Assembly: GCF_044762655.1 (NCBI RefSeq)
Contig: NZ_JBIWER010000004.1
Span: forward strand, 186,001-250,000
Direction of reading: 5' to 3'
Source: Psychrobacillus sp044762655
GTDB lineage: Bacteria; Bacillota; Bacilli; Bacillales_A; Planococcaceae
Length of the DNA stretch: 64,000 nucleotides
Under the pieces are notes generated by a model. That model made no database searches and had not been told where the DNA came from. It saw only the letters and a program-made list of their open reading frames with translations. This document shows positions 1 through 8,496 of this stretch, in pieces. Numbering within the stretch: position 1 is the first letter of the stretch; each line of letters opens with the position of its first letter. The position numbers were made by a program, and so were the translations under genes.

Positions 1-39
1 AACAAATTGCTTATTTTTGAAAATAAATCGATCCGAAAA

Positions 40-237
40 ATGGAAATGAACTATAGCGAATGGTTGCATAAAAACATTGAATCGTTACTTGAAAAAGAAC
101 TCTTAACACTAGAAACAGAACGGCAGGCCGTGCTCGGAGAACTTAGTTTTTTAAAGAGTAATGACCCTAGATATAGCAAGCTAGATATACAATTTAATGA
201 ACTAACGAAGAAAATAAATGAATTAAAAAAGAAATAA
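40..237 (+). CDS. small coiled-coil protein, unknown, possibly 5'-partial
   Basis: Short charged protein of 65 residues if it starts at ATG 40. It is rich in Glu, Lys and Leu and is probably a helical coiled coil (residues about 10-65, ending NELKKK). I do not recognise a family. No convincing Shine-Dalgarno sequence precedes ATG 40 or ATG 46, and the frame stays open to base 1, so this may be the 3' end of a longer gene that begins left of the window. A hairpin terminator follows six bases after the stop. Confidence 0.5.
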   Translation: MEMNYSEWLHKNIESLLEKELLTLETERQAVLGELSFLKSNDPRYSKLDIQFNELTKKINELKKK

Positions 238-242
238 TTTCG

Positions 243-272
243 AAAGCAGCTCTTCCCCAAGAACTGCTTTTA
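243..272 (+). terminator. intrinsic terminator of the first gene
   Basis: Inverted repeat AAAGCAG-CTCTT / AAGAA-CTGCTTTT around a CCCC loop, ending in TTTT, just after the stop at 237. Confidence 0.7.
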
Positions 273-353
273 ATGTGTAGATTTCTAAGATTGTCGTTTC
301 AAATCATGTTGTGCCGATTTCCCGGGAAATATGTCAGGATATGTGTTCTTTTA

Positions 354-382
354 TTTACTTTCGGCTGAAATGGACATATAAT
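354..382 (+). promoter_or_regulatory. sigma-A promoter for the DUF4395 gene
   Basis: TTTACT (354-359), 17 bp spacer and a perfect TATAAT (377-382). Transcription would begin near 389. That excludes the GTG at 311 as the start of the downstream gene and favours GTG 416. Confidence 0.65.
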
Positions 383-415
383 AAAGTAAATCCAATAAGA
401 AAAGTAGGTTTTAAA

Positions 416-835
416 GTGAAAACAATTCCGAAACCTCTCGTAATGATCAATCAATGGTCTATTGTTTTATCAGTTATCATTGCACTTCTAACGCAATCTG
501 CGTGGATCTTGCTTATCCCGTTAGCCGCAAATTTATCGAGTTTATTAATAGGTTTTCACCCAATACTAATTGTGGCTAAAAGGTTTTTATCTAAACCTGC
601 CAATCAATATATACAAGAAGACTATGCACAACTTAGATTTAATCAGTGGTTGGCAGTTGGATTTTTGCTCGTGGCTAGCATTAGCTTTTTCCTAAGCTGG
701 TTGTTATTATTCAATATCGCAACTATCATGGTCGGTCTGGCTGCATCCATCGCAATAGCTGGGTTTTGCATCGGCTGCTTCGTCCGATTCCAATTTCAAC
801 AATGGAACTATCGCAGAAAAAATTCAGCAGTATAA
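416..835 (+). CDS. DUF4395 family membrane protein
   Basis: Integral membrane protein of 139 residues. It matches what I know of the DUF4395 family: an N-terminal IPKPLVMINQW motif, a first hydrophobic hairpin, a GFHPI turn, a central polar stretch containing QLRFNQW, and a C-terminal pair of helices ending in CIGCFVRFQF with paired cysteines. The open frame reaches back to GTG 311, but a promoter at 354-382 lies inside that extension and the family normally begins near IPKPL. I therefore chose GTG 416, preceded by a weak AAGTAGGT. The function of DUF4395 is unknown; the CxxC-like Cys pair could be redox-active (inference). Confidence 0.75.
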   Translation: MKTIPKPLVMINQWSIVLSVIIALLTQSAWILLIPLAANLSSLLIGFHPILIVAKRFLSKPANQYIQEDYAQLRFNQWLAVGFLLVASISFFLSWLLLFNIATIMVGLAASIAIAGFCIGCFVRFQFQQWNYRRKNSAV

Positions 836-842
836 TTAGAAA

Positions 843-876
843 AAACAGCCTTCCCATCAAACAGGAAAGGCTGTTT
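843..876. terminator. bidirectional terminator between converging genes
   Basis: AAACAGCCTT-CC / GGAAAGGCTGTTT stem with one bulge, A-rich on the left and T-rich on the right. It overlaps the stop codon of the minus-strand lipoprotein gene. Confidence 0.8.
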
Positions 877-1291
877 ATTTGTCTTCAAATTCGAAGATAC
901 TTTTTAATTTACTTGTTCCTTCTTCGTCTAATCTCCCATAGGAATCGCCTTCAATAATCGTAGAAGTACCGTTAACTTCAAACCAAATATAATACTCCAC
1001 TAACCGTTCAGGCATATTAACGTCATCCTCTAGAAAAAGGACTGCTTTTACATCCTCTTTTCTCGCCATTTGTGGCACTACATTTCTTTCCCATTCAATC
1101 TGTTCGAATGCTTGGCTTAACTTTTCAACTGTATTCAGATCAGCGATAATTATTTCATCTGCATAATTACCATCTACAGTTACCTTAAAAACATCTACTC
1201 TCGTCAGTTTTTCTATTGTTTCATTTTCAGTACAACCTACTAACAATACGATGCCCAGCATCATGAATAGACAAATTACTTTTTTCATCAA
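875..1291 (-). CDS. small lipoprotein, unknown
   Basis: Exported lipoprotein of 138 residues. It has a type II signal peptide: MMKK, a hydrophobic stretch, then lipobox LVGC with the lipidated Cys at residue 20. The mature part is acidic, with a predicted beta-rich fold and a DLNTVEKLSQAF segment. That layout resembles small Bacillus lipoproteins of unknown role. The stop is embedded in the shared terminator with the DUF4395 gene. The broken DUF5412 gene ends only about 10 bases upstream of the start, so it may belong to the same transcript. Confidence 0.7.
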   Translation of the reverse strand: MMKKVICLFMMLGIVLLVGCTENETIEKLTRVDVFKVTVDGNYADEIIIADLNTVEKLSQAFEQIEWERNVVPQMARKEDVKAVLFLEDDVNMPERLVEYYIWFEVNGTSTIIEGDSYGRLDEEGTSKLKSIFEFEDK

Positions 1292-1300
1292 TTCACTCCC

Positions 1301-1674
1301 CTACTGAAATCTAAAATCATATTTTTCCTTAGGCACATTTAAAGTATGCTTATTGATCATTACTGTATCATCGTCTACCCAAGAAATTTCTGCGGTATAC
1401 TCTCTATAATTCCAATATATATTTTGGTCTTTCCATTCTTCTCGTTAAAGACAAGTTCGCCACGAATTGCATAGGAAGTTGTGGCTCCTCCATTTGTAAC
1501 ATAAGCTTTTAACGTATACCTCTTATCCGGTGATGATTCCTTCGTAAGAAATTCTCCCTTTGGAATATTTTCCATACTAACGAAAAATGTATACATGAAA
1601 ATCCACAGTAGAACTACAATCAAAGTAATCGGTATGCTTACTACAAGGAGAATTATTTTTAGATTTCTTTTCAT
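1301..1674 (-). pseudogene. DUF5412-like membrane protein, frameshifted
   Basis: The N-terminal part (signal anchor, then PKGEFLTKESSPDKRYTLK and NGGATTSYAIRGELV) fits the DUF5412 family. After GKTK the frame runs into a short unrelated tail and stops at 1375. The next frame continues the expected family ending (NIYWNYREYTAEISWVDDD, then INKHTLNV and PKEKYDF) to a stop at 1301. One base appears to be missing from the T4 run at 1422-1425 (A4 on the coding strand). It could be a real inactivating deletion, a slippery homopolymer or a sequencing error. The start ATG 1674 overlaps the upstream stop as ATGA, so the two genes are translationally coupled. Confidence 0.75.
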
Positions 1675-2126
1675 TCTTCGCTCTTTTTCCAATAATAATT
1701 TCTTCCAATCATTATAATAAGGATCCCCAGAATAATTGCTCCAACAAAAAATGGAGAACCTAGATTGCTTATACCATATTTATTGCCAGCGTACTCCCCA
1801 TCTCTCGTCGCCTTAATAAATGTTCCATCATCCTCCTGTATAGCAATCGCTTCATCCGTGCTTATCCCTTGGATGGAATAATACTTAGTTCCTTTCGGAT
1901 AGGCATTTGAGAAATTACCAGAGTAGTTTCCTTCTCTGTCCGAATACTTCGTTACATGACCAATTTTTTTGTCCACCTCATCGACCTGTTCAGTCGTGAT
2001 TACATATAGGTAGTCATCCCATACGACAAATGCATATGCCCAATCTGCTAATGGTTTACTTGGAAATAGAATAGATAGAAATAATATAAAGCCAACACCA
2101 AATCGATAAGTGTTTTTATTATTCAA
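1671..2126 (-). CDS. secreted or membrane-anchored protein, unknown
   Basis: Protein of 151 residues with an N-terminal signal or anchor helix (residues 9-27) and a C-terminal transmembrane helix (about 124-143) followed by a Lys-rich cytoplasmic tail. The extracytoplasmic middle contains VVWDDYLYVITTEQV, KIGHVTKYSDREG and YPKGTKYYSIQGIST. I have seen this pattern in small Bacillus cell-surface proteins, but I cannot name a function. It overlaps the DUF5412 gene by an ATGA junction, so the pair is an operon of envelope proteins of unknown role. Confidence 0.65.
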   Translation of the reverse strand: MNNKNTYRFGVGFILFLSILFPSKPLADWAYAFVVWDDYLYVITTEQVDEVDKKIGHVTKYSDREGNYSGNFSNAYPKGTKYYSIQGISTDEAIAIQEDDGTFIKATRDGEYAGNKYGISNLGSPFFVGAIILGILIIMIGRNYYWKKSEE

Positions 2127-2189
2127 ATAATAACCCCCTTAGAGGAGTGGACGTTTCATTTCCCTTTCAGTTCCACTATCTGTATTAAG

Positions 2190-2234
2190 AAAAAAAAGGC
2201 TATTCCAAAGTAGAAAACTACTTTGAAACAGCCT
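2190..2234 (-). terminator. terminator of yeeI
   Basis: On the minus strand, AGGCTGTTTCAAAGTAG pairs with CTACTTTGGAATAGCCT (two mismatches) and is followed by eight T residues, immediately after the yeeI stop. Confidence 0.8.
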
Positions 2235-2239
2235 AGTCT

Positions 2240-2959
2240 TTATTCCCCTAAATCTACATTATGATAAACTTGTTGAACATCTTCTAAATCTTCAATTGCA
2301 TCGATCATTTTCTCAAATTGTGCTTGAGCGTCTGCATCTAATGCAATATCGTTTTGAGCAAGCATTGTTAGCTCTGCTACTGTAAAGTCAGTGACTCCAG
2401 CTGCTCTTAACGCTTCCTGTACAGCATGGAATTGATCTGGCTCTGCATAGACGATTACTGCATCTTCCTCTTCTAAAATGTCGCGTGCGTCAACGTCGGC
2501 CTCCATCAATATTTCTAATACATCATCAGCAGTTTTACCTTCTAAACCAATAACTGCAGTTGCATCAAACATATAAGCAACCGAACCACTAACACCCATA
2601 TTACCGCCATTTTTACCAAATGCAGCACGTACATCGGATGCAGTACGGTTTACGTTGTTTGTTAGTGCATCAACGATGACCATAGAACCGCTTGGTCCAA
2701 ACCCTTCGTAACGAAGCTCATCAAAGCTTTCTTCGGATCCACCTTTTGCTTTTTCAATCGCTTTATCAATAATATGCTTAGGCACACTGTATGTTTTTGC
2801 ACGTTCCAGTACTACTTTTAATGCTTGGTTAGAAGTAGGATCAGGCTCACCTTGTCTTGCAGCAACATATATTTCACGACCAAATTTCGCATAAATACGA
2901 CTAGTATTAGCGTCTTTGGAAGCTTTCTTTTCTTTAATATTATTCCACTTACGACCCAT
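2240..2959 (-). CDS. yeeI: YebC/PmpR-family translation factor (YeeI / YebC2 type)
   Basis: Cytoplasmic protein of 239 residues, nearly identical in motif content to B. subtilis YeeI. It starts MGRKWNNIKEKKASKDANTS and contains QALKVVLERAKTYSVPK, YEGFGPSGSMVIVDALTNN, a Gly-rich KNGGNMGVSGSVAYMF loop and a C-terminal DLEDVQQVYHNVD. The family was long annotated as transcriptional regulators. Recent work on YebC2 and TACO1 places it on the ribosome, easing stalls such as polyproline. The longer frame to 2980 is ignored because homologues begin at MGRK. It is monocistronic with its own terminator. Confidence 0.92.
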   Translation of the reverse strand: MGRKWNNIKEKKASKDANTSRIYAKFGREIYVAARQGEPDPTSNQALKVVLERAKTYSVPKHIIDKAIEKAKGGSEESFDELRYEGFGPSGSMVIVDALTNNVNRTASDVRAAFGKNGGNMGVSGSVAYMFDATAVIGLEGKTADDVLEILMEADVDARDILEEEDAVIVYAEPDQFHAVQEALRAAGVTDFTVAELTMLAQNDIALDADAQAQFEKMIDAIEDLEDVQQVYHNVDLGE

Positions 2960-3059
2960 AAGTCCCACTCTCTTTCGCAAAGCTAAATTTTATACTGTAA
3001 TATTATACATGAAACCCATATAAACTAGCAAAATAAATACATTAACTTCCAGTAACATG

Positions 3060-3488
3060 CTATTGATTCGGATATAATTCTTGTAGAAATGCTATAGATT
3101 GGGTAATCATTTCCTTTAGAACATCTACTTCTATATCATCGACTTTGTTTATATACACGCATGATTTTCCCGTCGTATATTTTCCAAAGCGTTTGAGCGT
3201 CTCTTCTCGCGTTGTATCACCTGTTGCAAAATACAAACTGATTTTTGCTTTTCTCGGTGAAAAACCTACTAAAGGGGCATCCCCCTCATGACCAGAAGCG
3301 TATTTATAATGATAACTACCAAACCCAATAATGCTTGGCCCCCACATTTTAGCTTCATAACCGGAGGTCTGCTCAAAAATTTCTAATAGCCTGTGTGCAT
3401 CCTCCCGTTTCTTTGGACTATCAACAGCCTCGATAAATTCTATAACATCCACATCTGTCTCTTTTGTCTTCGCTTCGTATTTAGCCAA
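3060..3488 (-). CDS. DUF1801 family protein
   Basis: Protein of 142 residues with the DUF1801 (YdhG-like) pattern: a helical N-terminus with VIEFIEAVDSPKKREDAHRL, then MWGPSIIGFGSYHYKY, a GFSPRKAKISLYF strand and a KSCVYINKVDDIE segment. The family is related to the frataxin/YdhG fold; its biochemical role is not established. The start is TTG 3488 with an AAAGGGG ribosome-binding site. The stop lies 101 bases upstream of the yeeI start. Confidence 0.85.
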   Translation of the reverse strand: MAKYEAKTKETDVDVIEFIEAVDSPKKREDAHRLLEIFEQTSGYEAKMWGPSIIGFGSYHYKYASGHEGDAPLVGFSPRKAKISLYFATGDTTREETLKRFGKYTTGKSCVYINKVDDIEVDVLKEMITQSIAFLQELYPNQ

Positions 3489-3511
3489 TTTTTCTTAGCC
3501 CCTTTCGATAA

Positions 3512-5098
3512 CTACTTTTTATAATAAGCCCGTGAAACGAGTAGTCCAACCACTCCTAGAACTATAAATAATGATGCCTTAACAGCTACAGATACAAATG
3601 AAATATCGAACAAAATGATTTTTGCTAACGTCACAAACAGAATACTAACACCGACGTACTTACCTTGTGGCAAAGAAAAACGACTTAATACCATAAATAG
3701 TATAGCCACGATAATCCATAATGAACTAGTGATGACTCGCTCCATATTGCTACCAATATCCCCTGAAACTAAAGTAGCAATCATATGCAAGTAGTAGAGA
3801 ATCATAATCGCAACAAAAGATACACCAATATTTAAAAATGATTTATCTTTAAATATCCTTGTTAGCAAATAGACTCCATACACTGTACCTATTAAAAATA
3901 CCGTCCAGTGTAGCATCTCCCATGATAACCAACTCGTAATCGAAATAGGTAGCACATAGTAGACAGCCATGAAATAACTAATACTCATAAGAACTAGGTG
4001 TAAAGTATGTTTGAATTTTTTATATACGAAGTAGTATATAAAGCTCAATCCTATTATTCCTTCAAATAGTAAATTGTCTATTTGGAGCTGCATTATATTT
4101 AGCAATGCAACGGATCCACTCGCAATAAAAATTGGTGCACGTATGGGATCTTTTTGATATACATAATAACAAATTCCATAGACGATCGTAATAATTGTCA
4201 TTAGAACTGTCGCTTCATTATCCGTGAATATTACACGAATCCATAAAATAGATAATAGCATTACTGAAAATAGCGTATATGCTTGTTCCTTTAGAAACTG
4301 CTTCGTCTTCAAAAGACTCACAAATAATGTAATATGTTGAACGAATATAGGAACCATTGCGATCCATTTATATACCTCAGGTACATTTGTGAAAACAAAA
4401 AAAGCTATTAATGCCACCTGCAAAAAAATGATCGAAATATAATATAAAGCCTTGTATGAATATTTTAGGGCAATCCATAGAAATACTGTAAAAAGTACCG
4501 TCTCGTAAAAAGAGAACAATGGAATATTTGGTGACGTACTTTTTATTAGAAATGGAACAAATACGCCCCCAACTATAGCAACAATACCAATACCTTGTGA
4601 GCGGTACTTATACGTTAGAAATACTCCTAAGGTAATCCAAATAAGATTGGAAATAAAAGCTACTGTTGGTCCAGATATATTATACAGCTGATGCATTGCA
4701 AAAGTGGTCAACATTAAAATAGGTATAGACCCGCCAAGAAGCATATGCCCTAAATTCTTTCGACTTACTTTAACCTGCCAAATACCTAATGCGATTAATG
4801 CAAAACCAACGACATAACCAATTATTACTTTTACGATTGGTTGTAAAAATCCGTAATCCGACACTGCTTTGAATCCCCAAATTATTCCTATTATAAATAC
4901 GACAATAAATAAGGGAGGTAGTATTTTCTGGAAGATAAGTACGTCCCATTCAACAGGTTGTTTCACTTCTTCTTGCTGCTGTATGATAGGTCGCTCTGGC
5001 TGAGAGATATTTGGTTTAGTATGTATTTGCTCTTCTAAAAATCGAACCCTTTTTTCTAACTGCATTATTCGCTTTTCAAGAAGTTCATCTTTTTCCAT
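3512..5098 (-). CDS. DUF2339 polytopic membrane protein
   Basis: Large integral membrane protein of 528 residues. A short N-terminal coiled coil (residues 3-27, KDELLEKRIMQLEKRVRFLE) is followed by a Pro/Gln-rich linker and then about 14 hydrophobic helices reaching the C-terminus. This is the standard architecture of DUF2339 proteins, whose function is unknown. The first helices carry the family-type segment VFIIGIIWGFKAV. The strong AAGGAGGGC site fixes the ATG start. The stop is 23 bases upstream of the DUF1801 start, so co-transcription with that gene is likely. Confidence 0.85.
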   Translation of the reverse strand: MEKDELLEKRIMQLEKRVRFLEEQIHTKPNISQPERPIIQQQEEVKQPVEWDVLIFQKILPPLFIVVFIIGIIWGFKAVSDYGFLQPIVKVIIGYVVGFALIALGIWQVKVSRKNLGHMLLGGSIPILMLTTFAMHQLYNISGPTVAFISNLIWITLGVFLTYKYRSQGIGIVAIVGGVFVPFLIKSTSPNIPLFSFYETVLFTVFLWIALKYSYKALYYISIIFLQVALIAFFVFTNVPEVYKWIAMVPIFVQHITLFVSLLKTKQFLKEQAYTLFSVMLLSILWIRVIFTDNEATVLMTIITIVYGICYYVYQKDPIRAPIFIASGSVALLNIMQLQIDNLLFEGIIGLSFIYYFVYKKFKHTLHLVLMSISYFMAVYYVLPISITSWLSWEMLHWTVFLIGTVYGVYLLTRIFKDKSFLNIGVSFVAIMILYYLHMIATLVSGDIGSNMERVITSSLWIIVAILFMVLSRFSLPQGKYVGVSILFVTLAKIILFDISFVSVAVKASLFIVLGVVGLLVSRAYYKK

Positions 5099-5183
5099 TC
5101 TAGCCCTCCTTTTTCAATATGTTCTACTCATACTATTAGACAAATATTGAAAATATCCTTTAACTGCATTGATAATTGATTAT

Positions 5184-5228
5184 AAACGAAATGAAGAGCT
5201 ATCATTTAGATAGCTCCTCATTTCGTTT
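5184..5228 (-). terminator. terminator of the GNAT gene
   Basis: A 20-bp stem with one mismatch (AAACGAAATGAAGAGCTATC / GATAGCTCCTCATTTCGTTT) around an ATTTA loop, immediately after the stop at 5235. Confidence 0.8.
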
Positions 5229-5234
5229 AAATGG

Positions 5235-5687
5235 TTATGTCATTTTTTCATAAACCTTAATTGAGCCTCCAAAGGGACCGTAAGTAACAGCTGAATTCAC
5301 CCAACCATAGTTTTCATAGTACCCTTCTAAATCACTAGATAAATATAGCTTTTTATACCCTAGCTTTGCAGTCACGTTCAGCCCGTGTTCTAAAAGAATT
5401 TTACCAATCGACCTTCCCCTATACGTCGGTTTCACATATAAGCAAGCTAACCATGGAAATAAATCTTGTCTGCTATTAATATCATTTCTAAGTAATGCAT
5501 ATGTACCAATAATTTCATTGTCCTCTACAGCAATATAAAATCTTGGTATAGCATCCTTTTCCGTACTTGAATGTCTCATACAGTCTTTGTAAAAGTCATA
5601 GTTCGTTTCATTTCCCCATTGCTCCCAAAATACTTTCACTGATTCCTCAAACAAATCAGATCGTTTTTGGATATTCAAAATTTCCAT
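5235..5687 (-). CDS. GNAT family N-acetyltransferase
   Basis: Cytosolic acetyltransferase of 150 residues. The core GNAT strands are present: FYIAVEDNEIIGTYALL, LACLYVKPTYRGRSIGK with the acetyl-CoA pyrophosphate loop RGRSIG, and a C-terminal KKLYLSSDLEGYYENYGW. Tyr-rich tails of this type occur in small-molecule N-acetyltransferases; the substrate cannot be read. I placed the start at ATG 5687, behind AAGGGGTG, instead of the open-frame limit at 5822, because the extra 45 residues overlap the divergent Nudix gene and look non-coding. Confidence 0.85.
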   Translation of the reverse strand: MEILNIQKRSDLFEESVKVFWEQWGNETNYDFYKDCMRHSSTEKDAIPRFYIAVEDNEIIGTYALLRNDINSRQDLFPWLACLYVKPTYRGRSIGKILLEHGLNVTAKLGYKKLYLSSDLEGYYENYGWVNSAVTYGPFGGSIKVYEKMT

Positions 5688-5757
5688 TTTAGCACCCCTT
5701 TTTATATCATCTTCATCTTCTTTCAATATATAATATAAGATACTTAGTTTCCATAGG

Positions 5758-6159
5758 ATGGTGAAAAAAGTGAGAGATCGTGGAGCAACTATTATTATTG
5801 AGAATGGCCAAGTAGCACTCATTAAACGAACGAAACCTCATATGACGTATTACGTGTTTCCGGGAGGAGGATTGGAAAACGGAGAGACTCCTGAGCAAGC
5901 AGCGATTCGAGAAACATATGAAGAGATTGGCGTGCATGTAAGAATCCAACGTCCTTTTAAAATTCTCGAACAAAGTGGCACACAACACTTTTTCCTAGCT
6001 GATATAATTGGCGGAAAATTTGGTCCCGGAATTGGCGAAGAATATACGGATCCATCTCCTCAAAGAGGTGGCTACGAACCTATATGGTTAGACATCAAAG
6101 ACCTGTCATCACTGGATGTACGTCCTAAAGAAATTACCGAACTTATTACGGAAAATTAG
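5758..6159 (+). CDS. Nudix hydrolase
   Basis: Protein of 133 residues with a clear Nudix box: FPGGGLENGETPEQAAIRE followed by TYEEIGV, giving the metal-binding REUxEExGU core. Nudix enzymes hydrolyse a nucleoside diphosphate linked to another moiety. The substrate is not evident, although the WLDI tail after an EYTDPSPQRGGYEPI loop resembles housekeeping YvcI or MutT-like members. It is divergent from the neighbouring GNAT gene, with a 70-bp shared control region. The ribosome-binding site is poor (AGG before ATG), so translation is probably low. Confidence 0.88.
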   Translation: MVKKVRDRGATIIIENGQVALIKRTKPHMTYYVFPGGGLENGETPEQAAIRETYEEIGVHVRIQRPFKILEQSGTQHFFLADIIGGKFGPGIGEEYTDPSPQRGGYEPIWLDIKDLSSLDVRPKEITELITEN

Positions 6160-6234
6160 ACCGTCCAAGGTGAGCATAAAATGACAGGATAACTTTCAGA
6201 CCTTCTATTAAGATACATATAAGGAGTGAAGCCA

Positions 6235-7098
6235 ATGGGATGGGTAGAGTCGATACAACAAGCAATAAACTATATGGAGGATCATTTACTAGAGGATTTA
6301 ACGATGGAACAAATTGCGAAAGAAGCGCATTCTACTGTTTTTCATTTTCAGCGTACCTTTTCCATATTAACGGATATGTCCATCGGAGACTATATTCGAA
6401 GAAGACGTCTAACTTTAGCAGCGCAAGAATTGCTGAATACGGACAATAAAATAATCGATCTCTCCTTCAAATACGGCTACGACACTCCTGAATCCTTCAC
6501 AAAAGCATTCCGTAAACAACACGGGATAACGCCTAGTGAAGCAAGAAAAAAGATAGGGAAAATAAATTCCTATAACCGCCTGATCATTCAGGTAAATTTG
6601 AAAGGGGCAGAACCGATGAAGTATAAAATTGTAGAAAAAGAAAGCTTTCAAGCTGTCGGAGTGAAAAGAACGTATAACTGCAAGAATGGAGAAAATACAC
6701 AAGGTATACCTTTGTTTTGGGATGATGTAAATGCAAATGGGACAGATGATTTGTTGTTCCAACTAAATAATGGAGGAATCGAAGGTGTACTCGGGGTTTG
6801 CGTTGCAGACGAAGCATATCAAGAGAATAGCTTAATTGATTATTGGATTGCAACAGATCATGTAGGAGAAGTACCAGAAAACTTATCAGCTATTACAATT
6901 CCAGCTTCTAAGTGGGTTATGTTCGAGGTACACGGTCCTATGCCAGATGCTATGCAGGATACATGGAAACAAATATATTCTGAGTGGTTTCCTTCCAATC
7001 CGTATGAGCCAGCAGGAACACCAGAGCTAGAAGTGTATTCCGATGACGATCCTTCTAGCGCAAATTGTTATTCAGAAATTTGGATACCGATTAAATAA
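6235..7098 (+). CDS. AraC-family regulator with GyrI-like effector domain
   Basis: Transcription regulator of 287 residues. Residues 1-105 carry the two AraC helix-turn-helix motifs: INYMEDHLLEDLTMEQIAKE with FHFQRTFS, then DLSFKYGYDTPESFTKAFRK and GITPSEARK. Residues about 120-287 form a GyrI-like/BmrR-type ligand domain (VGVKRTY, IPASKWVMFEVHG, WKQIYSEWFP, LEVYSDDD, SEIWIPIK). Such proteins sense hydrophobic cations or peptides and often control drug export. ATG 6235 follows AAGGAGTGA, and the frame-internal GTG at 6226 overlaps that site. No efflux gene is adjacent, so the target is unknown. Confidence 0.9.
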   Translation: MGWVESIQQAINYMEDHLLEDLTMEQIAKEAHSTVFHFQRTFSILTDMSIGDYIRRRRLTLAAQELLNTDNKIIDLSFKYGYDTPESFTKAFRKQHGITPSEARKKIGKINSYNRLIIQVNLKGAEPMKYKIVEKESFQAVGVKRTYNCKNGENTQGIPLFWDDVNANGTDDLLFQLNNGGIEGVLGVCVADEAYQENSLIDYWIATDHVGEVPENLSAITIPASKWVMFEVHGPMPDAMQDTWKQIYSEWFPSNPYEPAGTPELEVYSDDDPSSANCYSEIWIPIK

Positions 7099-7163
7099 TA
7101 GCTAACAACAGGACAATTATTATTATTCGTGAAAATTAGCACCTTTTATGCTAATGTCAGTAT

Positions 7164-7637
7164 ATGAAAAAACTTATCCCTCTTTTACTATTACTGGTTG
7201 TTGTATTTTTAGCATCAGGACAAACAGCTGAACAGCAATCTTTGCAGGAGATCTTAAAGGCATGGCTCCCTAACAAACCATTAGAGTCTTTTCTCAGTCT
7301 TATTCAGATTCCATATTGGGGTATTGAAGTTTCGGTGAAGGAACGTGGGTACTATGCTTTTGTAGAGTTTTTAATAAGAAAGGGTACACATTTCATTTAT
7401 TTTGGAATAATTGCTTTAGTCATCTATATTACGTTGCCTAGATTTAAGTATCGTAAGTTTACAGTAGTTGTGATCACTATGTTACTTGCTGGTGCAGATG
7501 AATATCGTCAATCTTTTACAAGCGGTCGGACTGCTTCTTTCCAAGATGTTATGTTGGATACATCCGGGGCGATTGCTGCGTTATTATTGGTGACATTAGC
7601 TCAATGGTTAAAGCATAGAAAAAACGTTAACCAATGA
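7164..7637 (+). CDS. VanZ-family membrane protein
   Basis: Membrane protein of 157 residues with the VanZ signature: an N-terminal helix, RKGTHFIYFGIIAL, LAGADEYRQSFTSGR and the SFQDVMLDTSGAIAALL region. Family members include VanZ, which confers low-level teicoplanin resistance; most chromosomal copies have no assigned role. About four transmembrane segments are visible. The downstream terminator stem begins inside the last codons. Confidence 0.88.
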   Translation: MKKLIPLLLLLVVVFLASGQTAEQQSLQEILKAWLPNKPLESFLSLIQIPYWGIEVSVKERGYYAFVEFLIRKGTHFIYFGIIALVIYITLPRFKYRKFTVVVITMLLAGADEYRQSFTSGRTASFQDVMLDTSGAIAALLLVTLAQWLKHRKNVNQ

Positions 7638-7653
7638 CAGGGTTAACGTTTTT
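7620..7653. terminator. bidirectional terminator between vanZ-like and mazG-like genes
   Basis: AAAAACGTTAACC / GGTTAACGTTTTTT around CAATGACA. The stop codon of the VanZ gene sits in the loop. A-rich and T-rich flanks allow use in both directions. Confidence 0.85.
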
Positions 7654-7671
7654 TAAGCATCCTAATATTTA

Positions 7672-7968
7672 TCATGTATGTATAGGATATTTCAATGCAT
7701 TTTTCTCCATTTTTTGCTGTGCAGCTTCTATTAAGTCAATTCCAAGAACGTCAGCAAATTGTAAAAGATAAATGAATACATCCGCTGCTTCATCAGCAAT
7801 TGCCTGTTTGTCTTTTTTGATTGCTTCCTCTGCAGTAATCCATTGGAAATGCTCTAATAGTTCACTTGCTTCTAATGAGACCGAAATAGCTAGGCTACGA
7901 GCATCAGGATTTTCTCCCCAACCTCGTTCGTCCCGGAACTTCTTTATCTCTTTAGTTAGTTCTTTCAT
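7672..7968 (-). CDS. MazG-like nucleotide pyrophosphohydrolase
   Basis: Protein of 98 residues from the all-alpha NTP pyrophosphatase (MazG / RS21-C6) family. The metal-binding pattern ExxE...ExxD is seen as SLEASELLEHFQW and DEAADVFIYLLQF. These enzymes hydrolyse non-canonical or excess dNTPs to the monophosphate and pyrophosphate. It is the last gene of a three-gene operon (nucleotidyltransferase, GNAT, MazG), 13 bases after the GNAT stop, with its own AAGGGGG site. Confidence 0.9.
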   Translation of the reverse strand: MKELTKEIKKFRDERGWGENPDARSLAISVSLEASELLEHFQWITAEEAIKKDKQAIADEAADVFIYLLQFADVLGIDLIEAAQQKMEKNALKYPIHT

Positions 7969-7981
7969 ATCTTTTGCCCCC

Positions 7982-8494
7982 TTACGCTTTTTTCAAGACT
8001 AACTCCATATGCTGTTCTTCATAATAGGTTTCTCCTACCTTTAATGCCATCTCTTCTGTCCCAAAGACGTTAAAGCCTAATTGAAGATACAGATTCTTTG
8101 CTGCCTCATTACTTGATACGACAGATAGGTTTATCTTTTCAATCTCTTTACTTTCTTTTGCTTGTTTGATTGCCAATTCCATTAAAGCTTTGCCTATACC
8201 TTTTCCTCTGCCAGTTGGACTTACATACATAGCGAAAATATTAGCACGATGCTTCATCTTCAAGCTATCCTCCTGTAAAAGAGTGACCATCCCGATTAAT
8301 CTAACTTGATCGAACGCCCCAAACGTATAATTTCCTTTTATCTTAAAATTGTTCTTCACTCGTTCAATTGGATTGTCCCGTTGAATCGCTTCTTCATAGC
8401 TAGTACCAAATGCTTCTGGACTGTTTTGCAGAGCCTCTAATCTTAACTCCCAATATGCACCCGCATCTTCAGCTACTAATTGTCTATATTCCAT
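7982..8494 (-). CDS. GNAT family N-acetyltransferase
   Basis: Acetyltransferase of 170 residues. It begins MEYRQLVAEDAGAYWELRLEAL and includes the SPEAFGTSYEE segment common to a Bacillus subfamily. The acetyl-CoA loop is in VSPTGRGKGIGKALME, followed by KINLSVVSSNEAAKNLY and LGFNVFGTEE. The acceptor substrate is unknown. Its ATG sits two bases after the stop of the upstream nucleotidyltransferase, with the ribosome-binding site GGAGGTATAAGG made from that gene's last codons, so translation is coupled. Confidence 0.88.
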   Translation of the reverse strand: MEYRQLVAEDAGAYWELRLEALQNSPEAFGTSYEEAIQRDNPIERVKNNFKIKGNYTFGAFDQVRLIGMVTLLQEDSLKMKHRANIFAMYVSPTGRGKGIGKALMELAIKQAKESKEIEKINLSVVSSNEAAKNLYLQLGFNVFGTEEMALKVGETYYEEQHMELVLKKA

Positions 8495-8496
8495 CC

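Noticed and set aside
5713..5988. Minus-strand frame opposite the Nudix gene
   Set aside because: It is the reverse shadow of a clear Nudix box gene and lacks a start site.
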